DNA of 64,000 nt from Bacteroidales bacterium. GTDB taxonomy: Bacteria; Bacteroidota; Bacteroidia; Bacteroidales; Paludibacteraceae. The number at the start of each line of letters is the position of its first letter. Position 1 is the first letter of the stretch. Location of the stretch: NCBI GenBank assembly GCA_900767385.1, contig CAAFYY010000011.1, positions 1-64,000 of the forward strand, read 5' to 3'. Under the pieces are notes generated by a model that was not told the origin of the DNA, made no database searches, and saw only the letters and a program-made list of their open reading frames with translations. Made by a program: the position numbers and the translations under genes. Positions 47,047-56,013 of this stretch are shown here, in pieces.

Positions 47047-47595
47047 TTATTGTTGCTCGTTATAGAGTACGAGGTTCATTGGTTTGTCGAATGACTCGGC
47101 AGGCACATGCTCCATGAGTTGGAAGTCGAAGCAGAGGCCAACGGTAGGCACCTCAGGATGCTGCTCGAGGAAGCGGTCGTAGTAGCCTTTGCCGCGACCG
47201 AGGCGGTGTCCGTCGGCGTCGAAGGCCATGCCCGGAACGACGATGAGGTCGTAGCTGCCGTCATAGCGGTCGGCTTCCGGCTCAAGGATGTGGAAGTCGC
47301 CTTCACGCATCTGGGTCTCAGGACGGAACTCGACAGGGATGATGTCGTCGCCCACCACGGTTGGGAGGATGACATGTTTCTCTTTGGCCATCTCCACGAC
47401 AAGGGTATGGGTGTTGACCTCATCGGGCAATGAGTAGTAGAGCATCACGGTCTTGGCATCCCGAAAGGCCTTCAACGCCTTGAGTCTCGCAACGGCTGCC
47501 AGACTTTTCTCGTCAAGCTGTTGGGGTGTAAAAGTGCGTTTCAGCGCTCTAATGTGCTGACGGAGTGCTTTCTTCTCTTCTGCTAATGTACTCAT
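47047..47595 (-). CDS. 5-formyltetrahydrofolate cyclo-ligase
   Basis: Converts 5-formyl-THF to 5,10-methenyl-THF with ATP, returning folate to the one-carbon pool that GcvP also feeds. The 182-residue protein begins MSTLAEEKKALRQHIR, and the C-terminal signature HRLGRGKGYYDRFL is intact. The ATG at 47595 is used; the open frame upstream crosses the promoter. It is the first gene of the eight-gene minus-strand run. Confidence 0.93.
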   Translation of the reverse strand: MSTLAEEKKALRQHIRALKRTFTPQQLDEKSLAAVARLKALKAFRDAKTVMLYYSLPDEVNTHTLVVEMAKEKHVILPTVVGDDIIPVEFRPETQMREGDFHILEPEADRYDGSYDLIVVPGMAFDADGHRLGRGKGYYDRFLEQHPEVPTVGLCFDFQLMEHVPAESFDKPMNLVLYNEQQ

Positions 47596-47628
47596 TTGGT
47601 GGTCATTATTTATTTTTATACTATCCGA

Positions 47629-47667
47629 CAAAGATACTAATTTAGATTGAGATATTTTGTATCTTTG
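47629..47667. promoter_or_regulatory. Divergent promoter pair between the cyclo-ligase and coaX genes
   Basis: Minus strand: TATCTTTG at 47636-47629, 34 bp before the ATG at 47595. Plus strand: TATCTTTG at 47660-47667, 19 bp before the coaX ATG at 47687. Both are exact TAnnTTTG matches, only 23 bp apart, facing away from each other. Confidence 0.75.
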
Positions 47668-47686
47668 CAACACAAAATAAAGAGAA

Positions 47687-48391
47687 ATGAGACTTCTGAT
47701 AGATATAGGCAATACATCGGCTAAATTGGCGGTGGCTAATGGTATGGAGATTGTTCATTTTGAACGTCTTAGTGGTTCGTGGAAAGAGGTGCTGGAGCGT
47801 CTGCATGCTTCCTACGACTTGAAGGACTGCGCTATCTCAACGGTGGCTGGCAATGACCCAGAGATGGTGGAGACTCTCAAGGCACTGCAGGTTCCGACAC
47901 AATGGCTGACCTACGAGACTCCATGCCCGATCAAGGAGGTCAACGTGCCCGTAGGATTGGGCGCCGACCGCTGGGCTGCCGATATCGCGGCGATGAGTAT
48001 GAAGCCCGACGCTACGCTGCTTGTGGTGGATGCCGGCACCTGTCTCACCTACGACGTGATTGCTGCCGACGGCACGATTCTCGGCGGCTGCATCGCTCCT
48101 GGGGTGCAGCTCCGACTGAAGGCAATGCACGAACACACCGCCCTGCTCCCATTGCTGACGGCAGAAGATCCACATAGGCTGCTCGGCGTGGATACCGAGA
48201 CGTCGATGCGCGCTGGAGCCATCAATGGCGTGGCTTTCGAAATCGAGGGTTATGTGCGCCGACTGAAGGAGAGATATCCCGATCTTCATGTGTTCCTCAC
48301 CGGCGGCAACTCATTTGATTTTCCCGATTACATCGCCGAAATCATCACCCACGATCCTTATCTCGTGTTGAAGGGTCTGATGCTGATTTAA
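47687..48391 (+). CDS. coaX: Type III pantothenate kinase
   Basis: First step of coenzyme A synthesis, phosphorylating pantothenate. The 234-residue protein has the ASKHA-fold motifs LLIDIGNTSAKLAV (phosphate 1), GLGADRWAAD, VVDAGTCLTYDV (phosphate 2) and FLTGGNSFDF (adenosine). It is at the short end of the family. Type III kinases are not inhibited by CoA and need a monovalent cation. It reads away from the cyclo-ligase gene. Confidence 0.94.
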   Translation: MRLLIDIGNTSAKLAVANGMEIVHFERLSGSWKEVLERLHASYDLKDCAISTVAGNDPEMVETLKALQVPTQWLTYETPCPIKEVNVPVGLGADRWAADIAAMSMKPDATLLVVDAGTCLTYDVIAADGTILGGCIAPGVQLRLKAMHEHTALLPLLTAEDPHRLLGVDTETSMRAGAINGVAFEIEGYVRRLKERYPDLHVFLTGGNSFDFPDYIAEIITHDPYLVLKGLMLI

Positions 48392-48751
48392 GCGCAGACG
48401 GTTTCGCAACGCCCTATTTCCACACCGGGAACTCCCGTTTCTTTTGCGGAATCATTTTTCTGTGACGGAATCTGTGCGGTGCGTTATTCATAGGCAGGTT
48501 CTTTCTTCGGAAATCAGCGAATCTGTTTCCCACAACATCTTATTATTACGGAAAGGTTTACCACCGTTTCGCTGCGACATTTTTTGCCGATGAAATGGTG
48601 GATTTCGTTATGTGTCGTCGACTTTTCTTACGGATACGGCAGACACCGTTTTGCGACTAAGGGAATTTCTAAAAAAAGATTTGTGAAACGGTCTGACAGA
48701 AAAGTTTTTCACCCACGGACTTCGGAAGTGGTGAAGACGACAAGAAATAGG
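48392..48751. other. Gene-free stretch between coaX and the HhH-barrel gene (converging genes)
   Basis: About 360 bp with no supportable gene or clear terminator. It is locally rich in short CGGAA and TTTCGG words. The small open frames here have no recognisable product. Confidence 0.5.
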
Positions 48752-50854
48752 CTATTGCCGTTTTCGGGAATCGGCTGGACGACGGTTCGGGAACGAGTAG
48801 ACCAACTGAAGACGGAGGTCGCTGACATGATTCTTGTCGAGATACTCCAAGCCGGAACCAATCCCTTCGCGATGGTCGGAGTAGAAGGTTTGCGACCATT
48901 TCATCGCCAGGCGCAACCCATCGGCAATCTTCCAGCGGGCGATGAGGGCATAGCGGTGACCGATGCCGTAGAGCAACGGCGTCTGATAGAGTCCGAGGAT
49001 ATCATCCTCAAAAAGGAAGGCACGGTTGTCGTAATCGGGCGTCCGAAAATAGGCGTAGTGGATTTTCAGCGAGAGGGCGGGATGGGAGAAGCGGTAGGAG
49101 AGGTCCTGCGAGACAACCAGTCCCCAAGCCGTTCCACGCTCGCCGCTCCGTGAGTGATTGCCCTCTACTATCGTGCGACCGGTGAAGGCGCGGAAGGTGT
49201 AATCGGTGGTCAGTCGGAGGTCGTTGACCCCATAGTCCTCCACCTCATGGAGATGGCCGGAGGCATCGGCAACAGGGAGGTTGCGTTGGTCGTGACGCAT
49301 CTTCCAACGGAGCGAACATCGAAAACGGTCGGAGCGCTTCACCTCCACCTTAGCCATAGCGCGGTAGCCGACGGTCGGCGCATAGACCTGATAACGCATC
49401 CAAGGATGGGTGAAGACGTCGGCATAGCCAGAGAGGCGGGTGTAAGGGAGCACCTCGGCATCAACACCGAGATAGAAGCCATGCTCGTTGGAGGTGGCGA
49501 GACGGGCAAAGGCGTTGGAGAAATAGAGGTCGTAGCGCTGCGAATAGTAGCGGTGGACCACCATGAGGGTGACGCGGTCAATGGGCGTCAGCGAGATGCC
49601 ATTGATGGTGGCTAAGGCGGTTTGCTGATTCAATGCCCACTCGCCAAAGAGTTTGATGCGGCGGCGGTGATAGAGGTAGTCGATGGAGCCTGCCAACTGC
49701 GTCTTGCCTGAGAAGGACATGAGATTATAGACCTTTTCATCGGGAACGCAGGGTAAGGCGGTATGGGCATAATAGAAGGTGGCACCGAGGTGGAGACGGG
49801 CTGTGGTGTAGTCGAGATGGGCGGCTGCCACATGCATCTGGACGGTGTGACGGAGACTCTCTTCGTGAGGCGTACGGTGATATCCCTCGCTGCGTAGAAG
49901 GGTGAACGAACCGCCCACGGTGTCGGCGTCCATACGGCGGAAACTGTATAGGGCTGTGAGGGATAGCGAAGGGGCGAGACGGACCGACGCACCCACGCCA
50001 CGAAGGAAATTGTATTCGTCATTCGACGACTTTGCCCAAAGTCCTCTGGACGATTTCATCGGAGAAAGGACATCGCTGCCGAAGCGTTCGAAGCTTTGGT
50101 TGATGACGAGTCCCTGACCGAAGGCAACGCGGTAGTCGCCAACCAGTATGGTGCGGAAAGGACCGACGTCGGAGAGGCGGAGGTAGGTGGAGTAGCTGTC
50201 GAACCCACGGTGCGAGTTCTTGAATAGTGGCTCACCGGGATCTTTCTCCATCGTGAGGTTGGCTTGCAGACCTTGCGGCGAGGTGAGACGATAGCTGAGC
50301 GTCGCATAGGCTGCCGACCCGAGGTAGCGGGCGTTGGGATGGTCTGCCAGTTCCTCGGACGTGGCGGCAGTGTAGCCTCGGCGCCTCTCCATACCTTGAT
50401 GATAACGGGTGGTGAGGGTGCTGCGACTGGTGGCAAGGATGTCCTTCAGCGACCACCGACTGACGGCTGTGGTACGATCAATTCGAACAAAATGGAGGAG
50501 AAGACAACGGAGGTAGTCGTCAAGCCCATCGACCAACTGCAACTCCGCGAGGTCGACCATCGGTCCGAACTCGTGGATATAATAATAGAGATTCTCAATC
50601 TGTCCGTCAGTGAGGAAATGGAGCTGCGCAAACTGTTGCGGTGTGGCGCGATTGAGGTCGAGCGGATGGTCGAGAAGGGTGTTGAGGTCGGCAGAAATCT
50701 GCTCATAGTCCATCTCCTCTTCTTCGGTCTCTTCAAGCATATAGCCAAAGACCCTGTCAAGAAGTTCTTCTCGCGAGTAGCGCGTCTGCGCCACCGAGAG
50801 GGAGACGGCCGCCCAAAGCAAGATGATGATACACACTACCCTATTTTTCCTCAT
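48752..50854 (-). CDS. Outer-membrane barrel protein with N-terminal helix-hairpin-helix region
   Basis: A 700-residue protein. After a signal peptide (about 1-22), residues 50-110 resemble the HhH DNA-binding repeat of ComEA: LDLNRATPQQFAQLHFLTDG, then IHEFGPMVDLAELQLVDGL. The rest, about 590 residues, alternates in the manner of a large outer-membrane barrel, with strands such as YATLSYRLTS, LHLGATFYYAH and ALIARWKIADGLRLAMKW. Such proteins are widespread in Bacteroidota without an assigned function. The start overlaps the neighbour's stop (ATGA), so they are made together. Confidence 0.78.
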   Translation of the reverse strand: MRKNRVVCIIILLWAAVSLSVAQTRYSREELLDRVFGYMLEETEEEEMDYEQISADLNTLLDHPLDLNRATPQQFAQLHFLTDGQIENLYYYIHEFGPMVDLAELQLVDGLDDYLRCLLLHFVRIDRTTAVSRWSLKDILATSRSTLTTRYHQGMERRRGYTAATSEELADHPNARYLGSAAYATLSYRLTSPQGLQANLTMEKDPGEPLFKNSHRGFDSYSTYLRLSDVGPFRTILVGDYRVAFGQGLVINQSFERFGSDVLSPMKSSRGLWAKSSNDEYNFLRGVGASVRLAPSLSLTALYSFRRMDADTVGGSFTLLRSEGYHRTPHEESLRHTVQMHVAAAHLDYTTARLHLGATFYYAHTALPCVPDEKVYNLMSFSGKTQLAGSIDYLYHRRRIKLFGEWALNQQTALATINGISLTPIDRVTLMVVHRYYSQRYDLYFSNAFARLATSNEHGFYLGVDAEVLPYTRLSGYADVFTHPWMRYQVYAPTVGYRAMAKVEVKRSDRFRCSLRWKMRHDQRNLPVADASGHLHEVEDYGVNDLRLTTDYTFRAFTGRTIVEGNHSRSGERGTAWGLVVSQDLSYRFSHPALSLKIHYAYFRTPDYDNRAFLFEDDILGLYQTPLLYGIGHRYALIARWKIADGLRLAMKWSQTFYSDHREGIGSGLEYLDKNHVSDLRLQLVYSFPNRRPADSRKRQ

Positions 50855-51723
50855 TTCATCGACTTTTTATGGTAAGAGAAACGGTAGCGGAGCGCTCCCA
50901 TGAGAGAGAATCCGAGACGGGTGTGATACTGGGCGTCGACGTCGATTCCGAATCCCTGAATCTCAAATCCGACACCCATAGAGGGTTGTATGAAACGGGA
51001 GCCATTGGCACCCAGGCGGACCACGAAGTTGGAGAGGTCGTAAGGGGAGTATTCAAAACCTGTGGCCCAACGCCATGGCATCTGCAAGGTCTTGTCGACC
51101 TCAACATGCCAATCGACCATGCCGCCGATGGAATAGCAGAATCCGAGTTGAAAACGGACAGGAAGACGGGTGGACAGCTCATCGGTTTTCACCGATGAAA
51201 AGGTGGGATTGAAAAGATTGAAGCCCAAGACAAGGTGGCGGCAAGGGACGACCTGCAAGCCGACCTGGGCAGTGACAGCACCATGATACTCCCCTATTTC
51301 GGAGAGGTAGACGGAGAAATAATCTACCTCTACACCCAATCGGACATGCTCGCCCAACTGTCGCGCCAGAGTCAGCGCTCCCATCATTTCGTGGTAGCTG
51401 CTGTAGCCGAAATGGGTGAAGGAGCCACCGATATTGAAATAGGGAGTCGCAAACCAGAGGTTCAGACTTTTGTTGGCGAGGGTTTTGGTGATGTAGCGGT
51501 TTTCGTAGAGTATCTGAATGCCACTCTGCTGCTGCGCTGCCAAGGCGGCAGGGGTGCTGAACGGAAACCATGCCTTGCTGTAGGCTACTGAGGCGTCGCC
51601 GGGCGCATAGGTGCCGGGCAGAGTGGCTTGCTGCTGAGCCGTGAGAGGGATAAAGCAAAGAAATGCCGAACAAAACCATATTGTAATCCTACGCAGAACT
51701 ATTATAAGGGTTTCGTACGGCAT
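50851..51723 (-). CDS. Outer-membrane protein of PorV/PorQ-like appearance, unknown
   Basis: A 290-residue protein with a signal sequence (about 1-29, ending PLTAQ) followed by a barrel-like pattern; GDASVAYSKAWFPFSTPAALAAQ resembles the N-terminus of FadL-type porin-like proteins including PorV and PorQ. The C-terminal strand pattern (GFSLMGALRYRFSY) fits an outer-membrane barrel. The ATG at 51723 is used; earlier codons overlap cmk. It lies between cmk and the HhH-barrel gene and is translationally coupled to the latter, so they probably act together. Confidence 0.65.
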   Translation of the reverse strand: MPYETLIIVLRRITIWFCSAFLCFIPLTAQQQATLPGTYAPGDASVAYSKAWFPFSTPAALAAQQQSGIQILYENRYITKTLANKSLNLWFATPYFNIGGSFTHFGYSSYHEMMGALTLARQLGEHVRLGVEVDYFSVYLSEIGEYHGAVTAQVGLQVVPCRHLVLGFNLFNPTFSSVKTDELSTRLPVRFQLGFCYSIGGMVDWHVEVDKTLQMPWRWATGFEYSPYDLSNFVVRLGANGSRFIQPSMGVGFEIQGFGIDVDAQYHTRLGFSLMGALRYRFSYHKKSMK

Positions 51724-51746
51724 TATGCTTATTGCATTGCGACAGT

Positions 51747-52436
51747 CTATCTGCCAGTAATACTTTTGAAATAGAGTCTTAGGAGAGTGTATTGTTCCTC
51801 GGTGTTGAGGTAGGTGTTGTCGAGCACGAAGGCATCGGCACATTTCATGAGGGGACCGACAGGGCGATGGGTGTCGCGGTAGTCGCGGTCGCGGACGTCG
51901 GCCAAAACCGATTCCATGGTGGGGTTTTCCCCTTTGGCCTGCAACTCCAGGAAGCGGCGCTCGGCACGCACCTGTTCGGAGGCGGTGACATAGACTTTCA
52001 TCTGGGCATTCGGGAAGACGACACTGCCGATGTCGCGGCCATCCATGATGACACCGCCTGTCTGACCCATCTTCTGCTGGGCTGCCACCATGGCTTCACG
52101 CACCATGGGCAAGGCACTCACGCGACTGGCTCCGTTGCCAACAAGGAGGGTGCGTATCTCTTTCTCCACGTCCTCACCATTGAGGAATGTGTGCTGACGG
52201 CCATCGACGATGGTGAAGTCGATAGTTATCTGTGAGAGAATCTCTGGGAGGCGTGATTCGTCGATGGTCTGTTCGGTGATGATGCCAAGGCGAATGCAAT
52301 GGAGTGCAAGCGCGCGATACATGGCACCGGTGTCGACATAGACATAGTCGACGTCGGCAGCAAGGCGCTTGGCCATGGTGCTTTTTCCCGACGAGGAGTG
52401 TCCGTCGATGGCTACGATGATTCTGTTTTGATTCAT
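51747..52436 (-). CDS. cmk: Cytidylate kinase
   Basis: Phosphorylates CMP and dCMP. The 229-residue P-loop kinase has IAIDGHSSSGKST near residue 6, YVDTGAMYRALAL, GGVIMDGRDIGSVVFP and ERRFLELQ with RDYRDTHRPVGPL. The ATG at 52436 starts at MNQNRIIVAID; 11 extra codons upstream are not conserved-looking. It lies between porQ and an outer-membrane protein gene, an association with porQ also known in Porphyromonas. Confidence 0.95.
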   Translation of the reverse strand: MNQNRIIVAIDGHSSSGKSTMAKRLAADVDYVYVDTGAMYRALALHCIRLGIITEQTIDESRLPEILSQITIDFTIVDGRQHTFLNGEDVEKEIRTLLVGNGASRVSALPMVREAMVAAQQKMGQTGGVIMDGRDIGSVVFPNAQMKVYVTASEQVRAERRFLELQAKGENPTMESVLADVRDRDYRDTHRPVGPLMKCADAFVLDNTYLNTEEQYTLLRLYFKSITGR

Positions 52437-52473
52437 AGTATGTTGTAAGTATTTTTCGTCGTTGATCAAAGGG

Positions 52474-53526
52474 TTATCTCACACCCCAGTCGCTGAGTCC
52501 GAAGGCGATAGAGACGTTGTAGCTCATGGAACCGACCTGATAGCTGGCAATGCCGAGGTCGACGCTGATGTTCTGCACCTTGAAACCTGCACCAACAGAG
52601 AAGCCTGCGAGCGATTTGACTCCGAGATAACGCATCTCAGCATGACGGCGGTGGTTGTAGCTGACAATGAAATGGAGGTAATCGGTCGGGAGTATCTCTA
52701 CGTTCCAGATGGTATGACGGAAGAGCATGTCGCCAACACCAATCTTGGTCTCTTCGTTGATGAAGGTGCTGGATGAGGCAGCGCGCTCGGGTGAGAGACG
52801 CCATTTCTGGAGGTTATGGAGGGTGAGTGAGAGTCGGATTGGGGCATGCGGAAAGCGCTGCGAGATGCCGAGTTGGATATCGAGCGGGAGTGCCTCACGG
52901 GCTGTCACGCCGTCTTTGGAGTGGAAGCCGCCGAACTGCCATCCGATGTTGCGCACGGCAAGACCGGCAGAGAAGTAGGCCTTGTCGAGATGGAGGTTCA
53001 TGCCGAGGTCGACAGCCATGCCACCTGCGTGGTAGCGGTCGTAGAAGGAGAAGAAGGGCTTGAGGTTGACACCGGCAGAGAGACAAGGGGCGATATCACG
53101 CGAATAAAGGATGTTGAGGGCGATGTCCTTGGCAGAGAATGAGCCCAGGAGGAGGTCTTCGGCACTGACACGTTGAAACTTACCGTAGTCGAGGAAGTTG
53201 ACACCCCATGCGAGGTGGTTTTTTGTGCTTCCGATGGTTCGCGCATAGACAGCAGAACCGATATTGACGTCAGTAAGGTAGTTGGAGTAGTTGAGCGCCA
53301 AGACGTTATGCGATTTCTCAGAGAGTACGGCAGGGTTGTAGAGGGCGAAGCTGAGGTCGGCATCATAGAGGGCGACACCGCCGCCGCCCAAGGCAGCATG
53401 ACGGGCGGAGTTCGGGAGGTTGAGAAAGAGAAATCCCTGCTCTCCCCCCTGAGCCATCATCGAAGATGGGAGGGTGAGGAGGCACACCATAAGCGCCAGG
53501 AGGTATCTCTTTATCTTTGAAGTCAT
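52474..53526 (-). CDS. porQ: Type IX secretion system protein PorQ
   Basis: PorQ is an outer-membrane FadL-like barrel needed for type IX secretion, working with PorV and PorU/PorZ in the attachment complex. The 350-residue protein has a signal peptide (about 1-25, ending SMMAQ), then GFLFLNLPNSARHAALGGGG and a PAVLSEKSHNVLALNYSNY stretch, the family start. Many barrel strands follow. The neighbour cmk supports the call. No other type IX component or cargo with the C-terminal domain is in the window. Confidence 0.88.
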   Translation of the reverse strand: MTSKIKRYLLALMVCLLTLPSSMMAQGGEQGFLFLNLPNSARHAALGGGGVALYDADLSFALYNPAVLSEKSHNVLALNYSNYLTDVNIGSAVYARTIGSTKNHLAWGVNFLDYGKFQRVSAEDLLLGSFSAKDIALNILYSRDIAPCLSAGVNLKPFFSFYDRYHAGGMAVDLGMNLHLDKAYFSAGLAVRNIGWQFGGFHSKDGVTAREALPLDIQLGISQRFPHAPIRLSLTLHNLQKWRLSPERAASSSTFINEETKIGVGDMLFRHTIWNVEILPTDYLHFIVSYNHRRHAEMRYLGVKSLAGFSVGAGFKVQNISVDLGIASYQVGSMSYNVSIAFGLSDWGVR

Positions 53527-53547
53527 GACTGTTTCTGTTGCGTTGCC

Positions 53548-53940
53548 TTAAATGTTTTTATTGGTTGGCTCGTCGGCAGGCACGATGACTGTCTGTGCGA
53601 GCGCCTCTGTCAAATTGAGTTCGTGACGAATGGCGACCAGCTCAGCACGTATTTCCTGCAGTCGCTGTATGACCTGACGTTGGCGGACAATCTGGTCCAT
53701 ATCGATGGTTTCGAGTATGTTTTTCACACCGGTGAGGGTGTAGCCGTCTGCCATCTTATTTTTGATGAGCAGAATCAAGTCGATGTCTTTCTGGATATAA
53801 CGGCGTGTTCCACCTGCAGAGCGACGAGGTTTGAGTTGTGAGAACTCAGTCTCCCACGACCTCAAGCTGGGTTGAGTGACGCCCGTTATCTCCGAGACTT
53901 CCGAGATGGAGTAGAACTGTTTCTCAAGTTTCTTCGCCAT
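53548..53940 (-). CDS. MerR-family transcriptional regulator
   Basis: A 130-residue protein with an N-terminal MerR helix-turn-helix (FYSISEVSEITGVTQPSLRS, then WETEFSQLKPRRSAGGTRRY) and a helical dimerisation segment (about 85-115). No metal- or ligand-binding cysteines are present. The start codon overlaps the mltD stop by one base (TAATG). Similar MerR proteins with a WETEF motif are common near envelope genes in Bacteroidota. The regulated target is unknown. Confidence 0.88.
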   Translation of the reverse strand: MAKKLEKQFYSISEVSEITGVTQPSLRSWETEFSQLKPRRSAGGTRRYIQKDIDLILLIKNKMADGYTLTGVKNILETIDMDQIVRQRQVIQRLQEIRAELVAIRHELNLTEALAQTVIVPADEPTNKNI

Positions 53941-55232
53941 TATTTGTAGATTTTCAAACGGCTGCCGGCGCGGATCATGGTTCCGCTGATTTTATTCCAT
54001 TTCTTGATTTTGTCGACAGAGGTGTGGTATTTCTTGGCGATACTGCTGAGGGTTTCGCCCGATTTTACGGTGTGGTAGATGACGTGACCGCCAGAGCTGC
54101 TGCTGCTCGATTTGCTGGACGTAGTGGTTGAGCCCGTGGTGGTCTTCATGTTTTGACTGACGAGTTCGGCAGCCTTGTAAGAGATGATGGTGTCGAGGTT
54201 CTGCTCAAAGGCAGCGATGACCGACATAGGCAAGACCAGTGAGGACGACTTGACATTGCCTGGCACGATGTCGTAGCGGTATTGCGGGTTGAGGAATCGC
54301 AGCTCTTCCAACGGCACTGAGAGCACCTCGGAAATCTGCTGGAGATGGACACGTTCGTTGACCATGAGGGTGTCGACAGTGGTGTTGAAATTCGGACGGG
54401 CAGGACACATACCATGTTCCTGATAGTAGTTCATCACATAGTTGGCAGCAATGAAGATAGGCACATAGTTGCGTGTCTCACGAGGGAGGAAGTTGTAGAT
54501 TTCCCAATAGGTTTTCTTGCCGCCGGAGTTGCGGATGGCGCGTTGCACGTTGCCCGGACCGCAGTTGTAGGCAGCAATGGCAAGGAGCCAGTCGCCATAC
54601 ATGGAATAGAGGTCGTGAAGATAGTGAGCAGCGGCTTCAGAGGACTTCAGAGGGTCGCGGCGCTCATCAACCAAGGTATTGACTTCCAGACCGTAGCTGC
54701 GTCCTGTGGCGAGCATAAACTGCCAGAGACCGGTGGCGCCGGCACTGGAGACGGCACGAGGGTTGAGTGCGGACTCGATGACTGGCAGATATTTGAGTTC
54801 CAATGGTACCTGGTATCTCTCGAGGGCAGCTTCGAAGATTGGGAAGTAGTAGGTTTCTCCCAATCCGAGCATGTATTCAATCTGGCGTGGACGGCGCAGA
54901 TAGGATTTGATGAAGGAGAGGACGGTCTCGTTGTAAGGCATGGTGAATCCCAAGGAGATGTTCTCCAGTCGGCATATCACCTCACTTTCCGTGAGTGAGT
55001 CAATCATCATCAGCCCTGTGCCTTTGCAGTCAATGACAAAGGAATTGCTTACATACCAGTCTTTGATAAGGATATCGAGAGCAGAGTTGAAGTCGGATGG
55101 ATTGATACGCAACTGCTCTGTGCCGTTGCTGGCAGCGGACATGGCATCGTTGTCGTCGGTAGTCTGTGCTGTCAGGGCGGTGAAGGAGACGACTGACAGT
55201 ATGGATAGAATGGTGAAGGTCTTTTTCAACAT
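53940..55232 (-). CDS. Lytic transglycosylase with LysM domain (MltD-like)
   Basis: Cleaves peptidoglycan glycan strands. The 430-residue protein has a signal peptide (about 1-22), a transglycosylase SLT domain with catalytic Glu153 (PVIESALNP), GATGLWQFM and IAAYNCGPGNV, a low-complexity Ser/Thr linker (about 363-382) and one C-terminal LysM domain (YHTVKSGETLSSIAKKYHTS). It is not an obvious lipoprotein. It follows the DUF5683 gene by 36 bp in the parAB operon, a conserved Bacteroidota arrangement. Confidence 0.93.
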   Translation of the reverse strand: MLKKTFTILSILSVVSFTALTAQTTDDNDAMSAASNGTEQLRINPSDFNSALDILIKDWYVSNSFVIDCKGTGLMMIDSLTESEVICRLENISLGFTMPYNETVLSFIKSYLRRPRQIEYMLGLGETYYFPIFEAALERYQVPLELKYLPVIESALNPRAVSSAGATGLWQFMLATGRSYGLEVNTLVDERRDPLKSSEAAAHYLHDLYSMYGDWLLAIAAYNCGPGNVQRAIRNSGGKKTYWEIYNFLPRETRNYVPIFIAANYVMNYYQEHGMCPARPNFNTTVDTLMVNERVHLQQISEVLSVPLEELRFLNPQYRYDIVPGNVKSSSLVLPMSVIAAFEQNLDTIISYKAAELVSQNMKTTTGSTTTSSKSSSSSSGGHVIYHTVKSGETLSSIAKKYHTSVDKIKKWNKISGTMIRAGSRLKIYK

Positions 55233-55268
55233 CGTTTTTTCTCTTTTGGCGGTTGGTAGATTCGTTCG

Positions 55269-56003
55269 CTAAAAACAGAGCTGCACCTGCATACCCATCA
55301 AAGGCCGGTAGTGGTTCTCGGGGTTGTCGATGACTTTCGGACCTACACGCATGGAGAGGTCGGGAGAAACGTCGAAGTCGGCAAGGGTGGCATCCACAAA
55401 GGCGTCGATGACGGTGAGCGCATACCACGCCACGACACCGACGATGCAGAGGTCCCTGTATCGGCGAAAGTTGTTGACCCTTCCGGAGAGATACGACTCA
55501 ATGGAAGAGTTCGGGTAGTTGTAGGGAACGAGGTTTTCGTAGCTTTTGGTGTTGGGGTCAGTGTCCATGAAGTCTCTGTAGCCTCGCACATATTCGCTGT
55601 ATCTCGTTCCGGTACGGCTGACACCGTAGATCAATGCGGTGAAACCCGTATAGACGATAGGAAGTTTCCAATAACGGCGGTTGTAGATTTGTCCGCCGCC
55701 AGGGAAAACCAAGCTGTACCAAACGCTTCGGCTTGGCACGGGACGGAAGACGGTGACTGGCTGTTCGTAGCTGATGAGACTGGAGTCTGGAGCCACAACG
55801 CGCATCTGTTTTCTCGTCGTTTTTATCGGTTTTTTCTCCATGACGACTATGGAACTGTCGCCAATGGTTTTGACCTCAAAATGGGCAATCTCGGCGGCAG
55901 CACGAACTGAGTCGGGGATGACGGCAACGATGGTATCGTTCTGCTGCGCTACGGCAGAAAACCATATCATCAGGAGTGCTGTTATGAAGAAAAAACGTTT
56001 CAA
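55269..56003 (-). CDS. DUF5683 family protein
   Basis: A 244-residue protein with a signal peptide MKRFFFITALLMIWFSAVAQ. The conserved DUF5683 part holds RSVWYSLVFPGGGQIYNRRY (about 120-140) and two hydrophobic segments (IVYTGFTALIYGV and LCIVGVVAWYALTVIDAFV). Function is unknown. No ATG fits: the frame reaches back into parB, and the only start giving a signal peptide is the TTG at 56003, 11 bp after the parB stop. It lies between parB and mltD. Confidence 0.85.
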   Translation of the reverse strand: MKRFFFITALLMIWFSAVAQQNDTIVAVIPDSVRAAAEIAHFEVKTIGDSSIVVMEKKPIKTTRKQMRVVAPDSSLISYEQPVTVFRPVPSRSVWYSLVFPGGGQIYNRRYWKLPIVYTGFTALIYGVSRTGTRYSEYVRGYRDFMDTDPNTKSYENLVPYNYPNSSIESYLSGRVNNFRRYRDLCIVGVVAWYALTVIDAFVDATLADFDVSPDLSMRVGPKVIDNPENHYRPLMGMQVQLCF

Positions 56004-56013
56004 GCTGTAGGGT

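Noticed and set aside
45944..47065. 373-codon open frame on the plus strand
   Set aside because: Antisense to topB, which is certain from its motifs; the product has no recognisable feature.
48392..48751. Small gene between coaX and the HhH-barrel gene
   Set aside because: Short frames only, no promoter-like element and no recognisable product.
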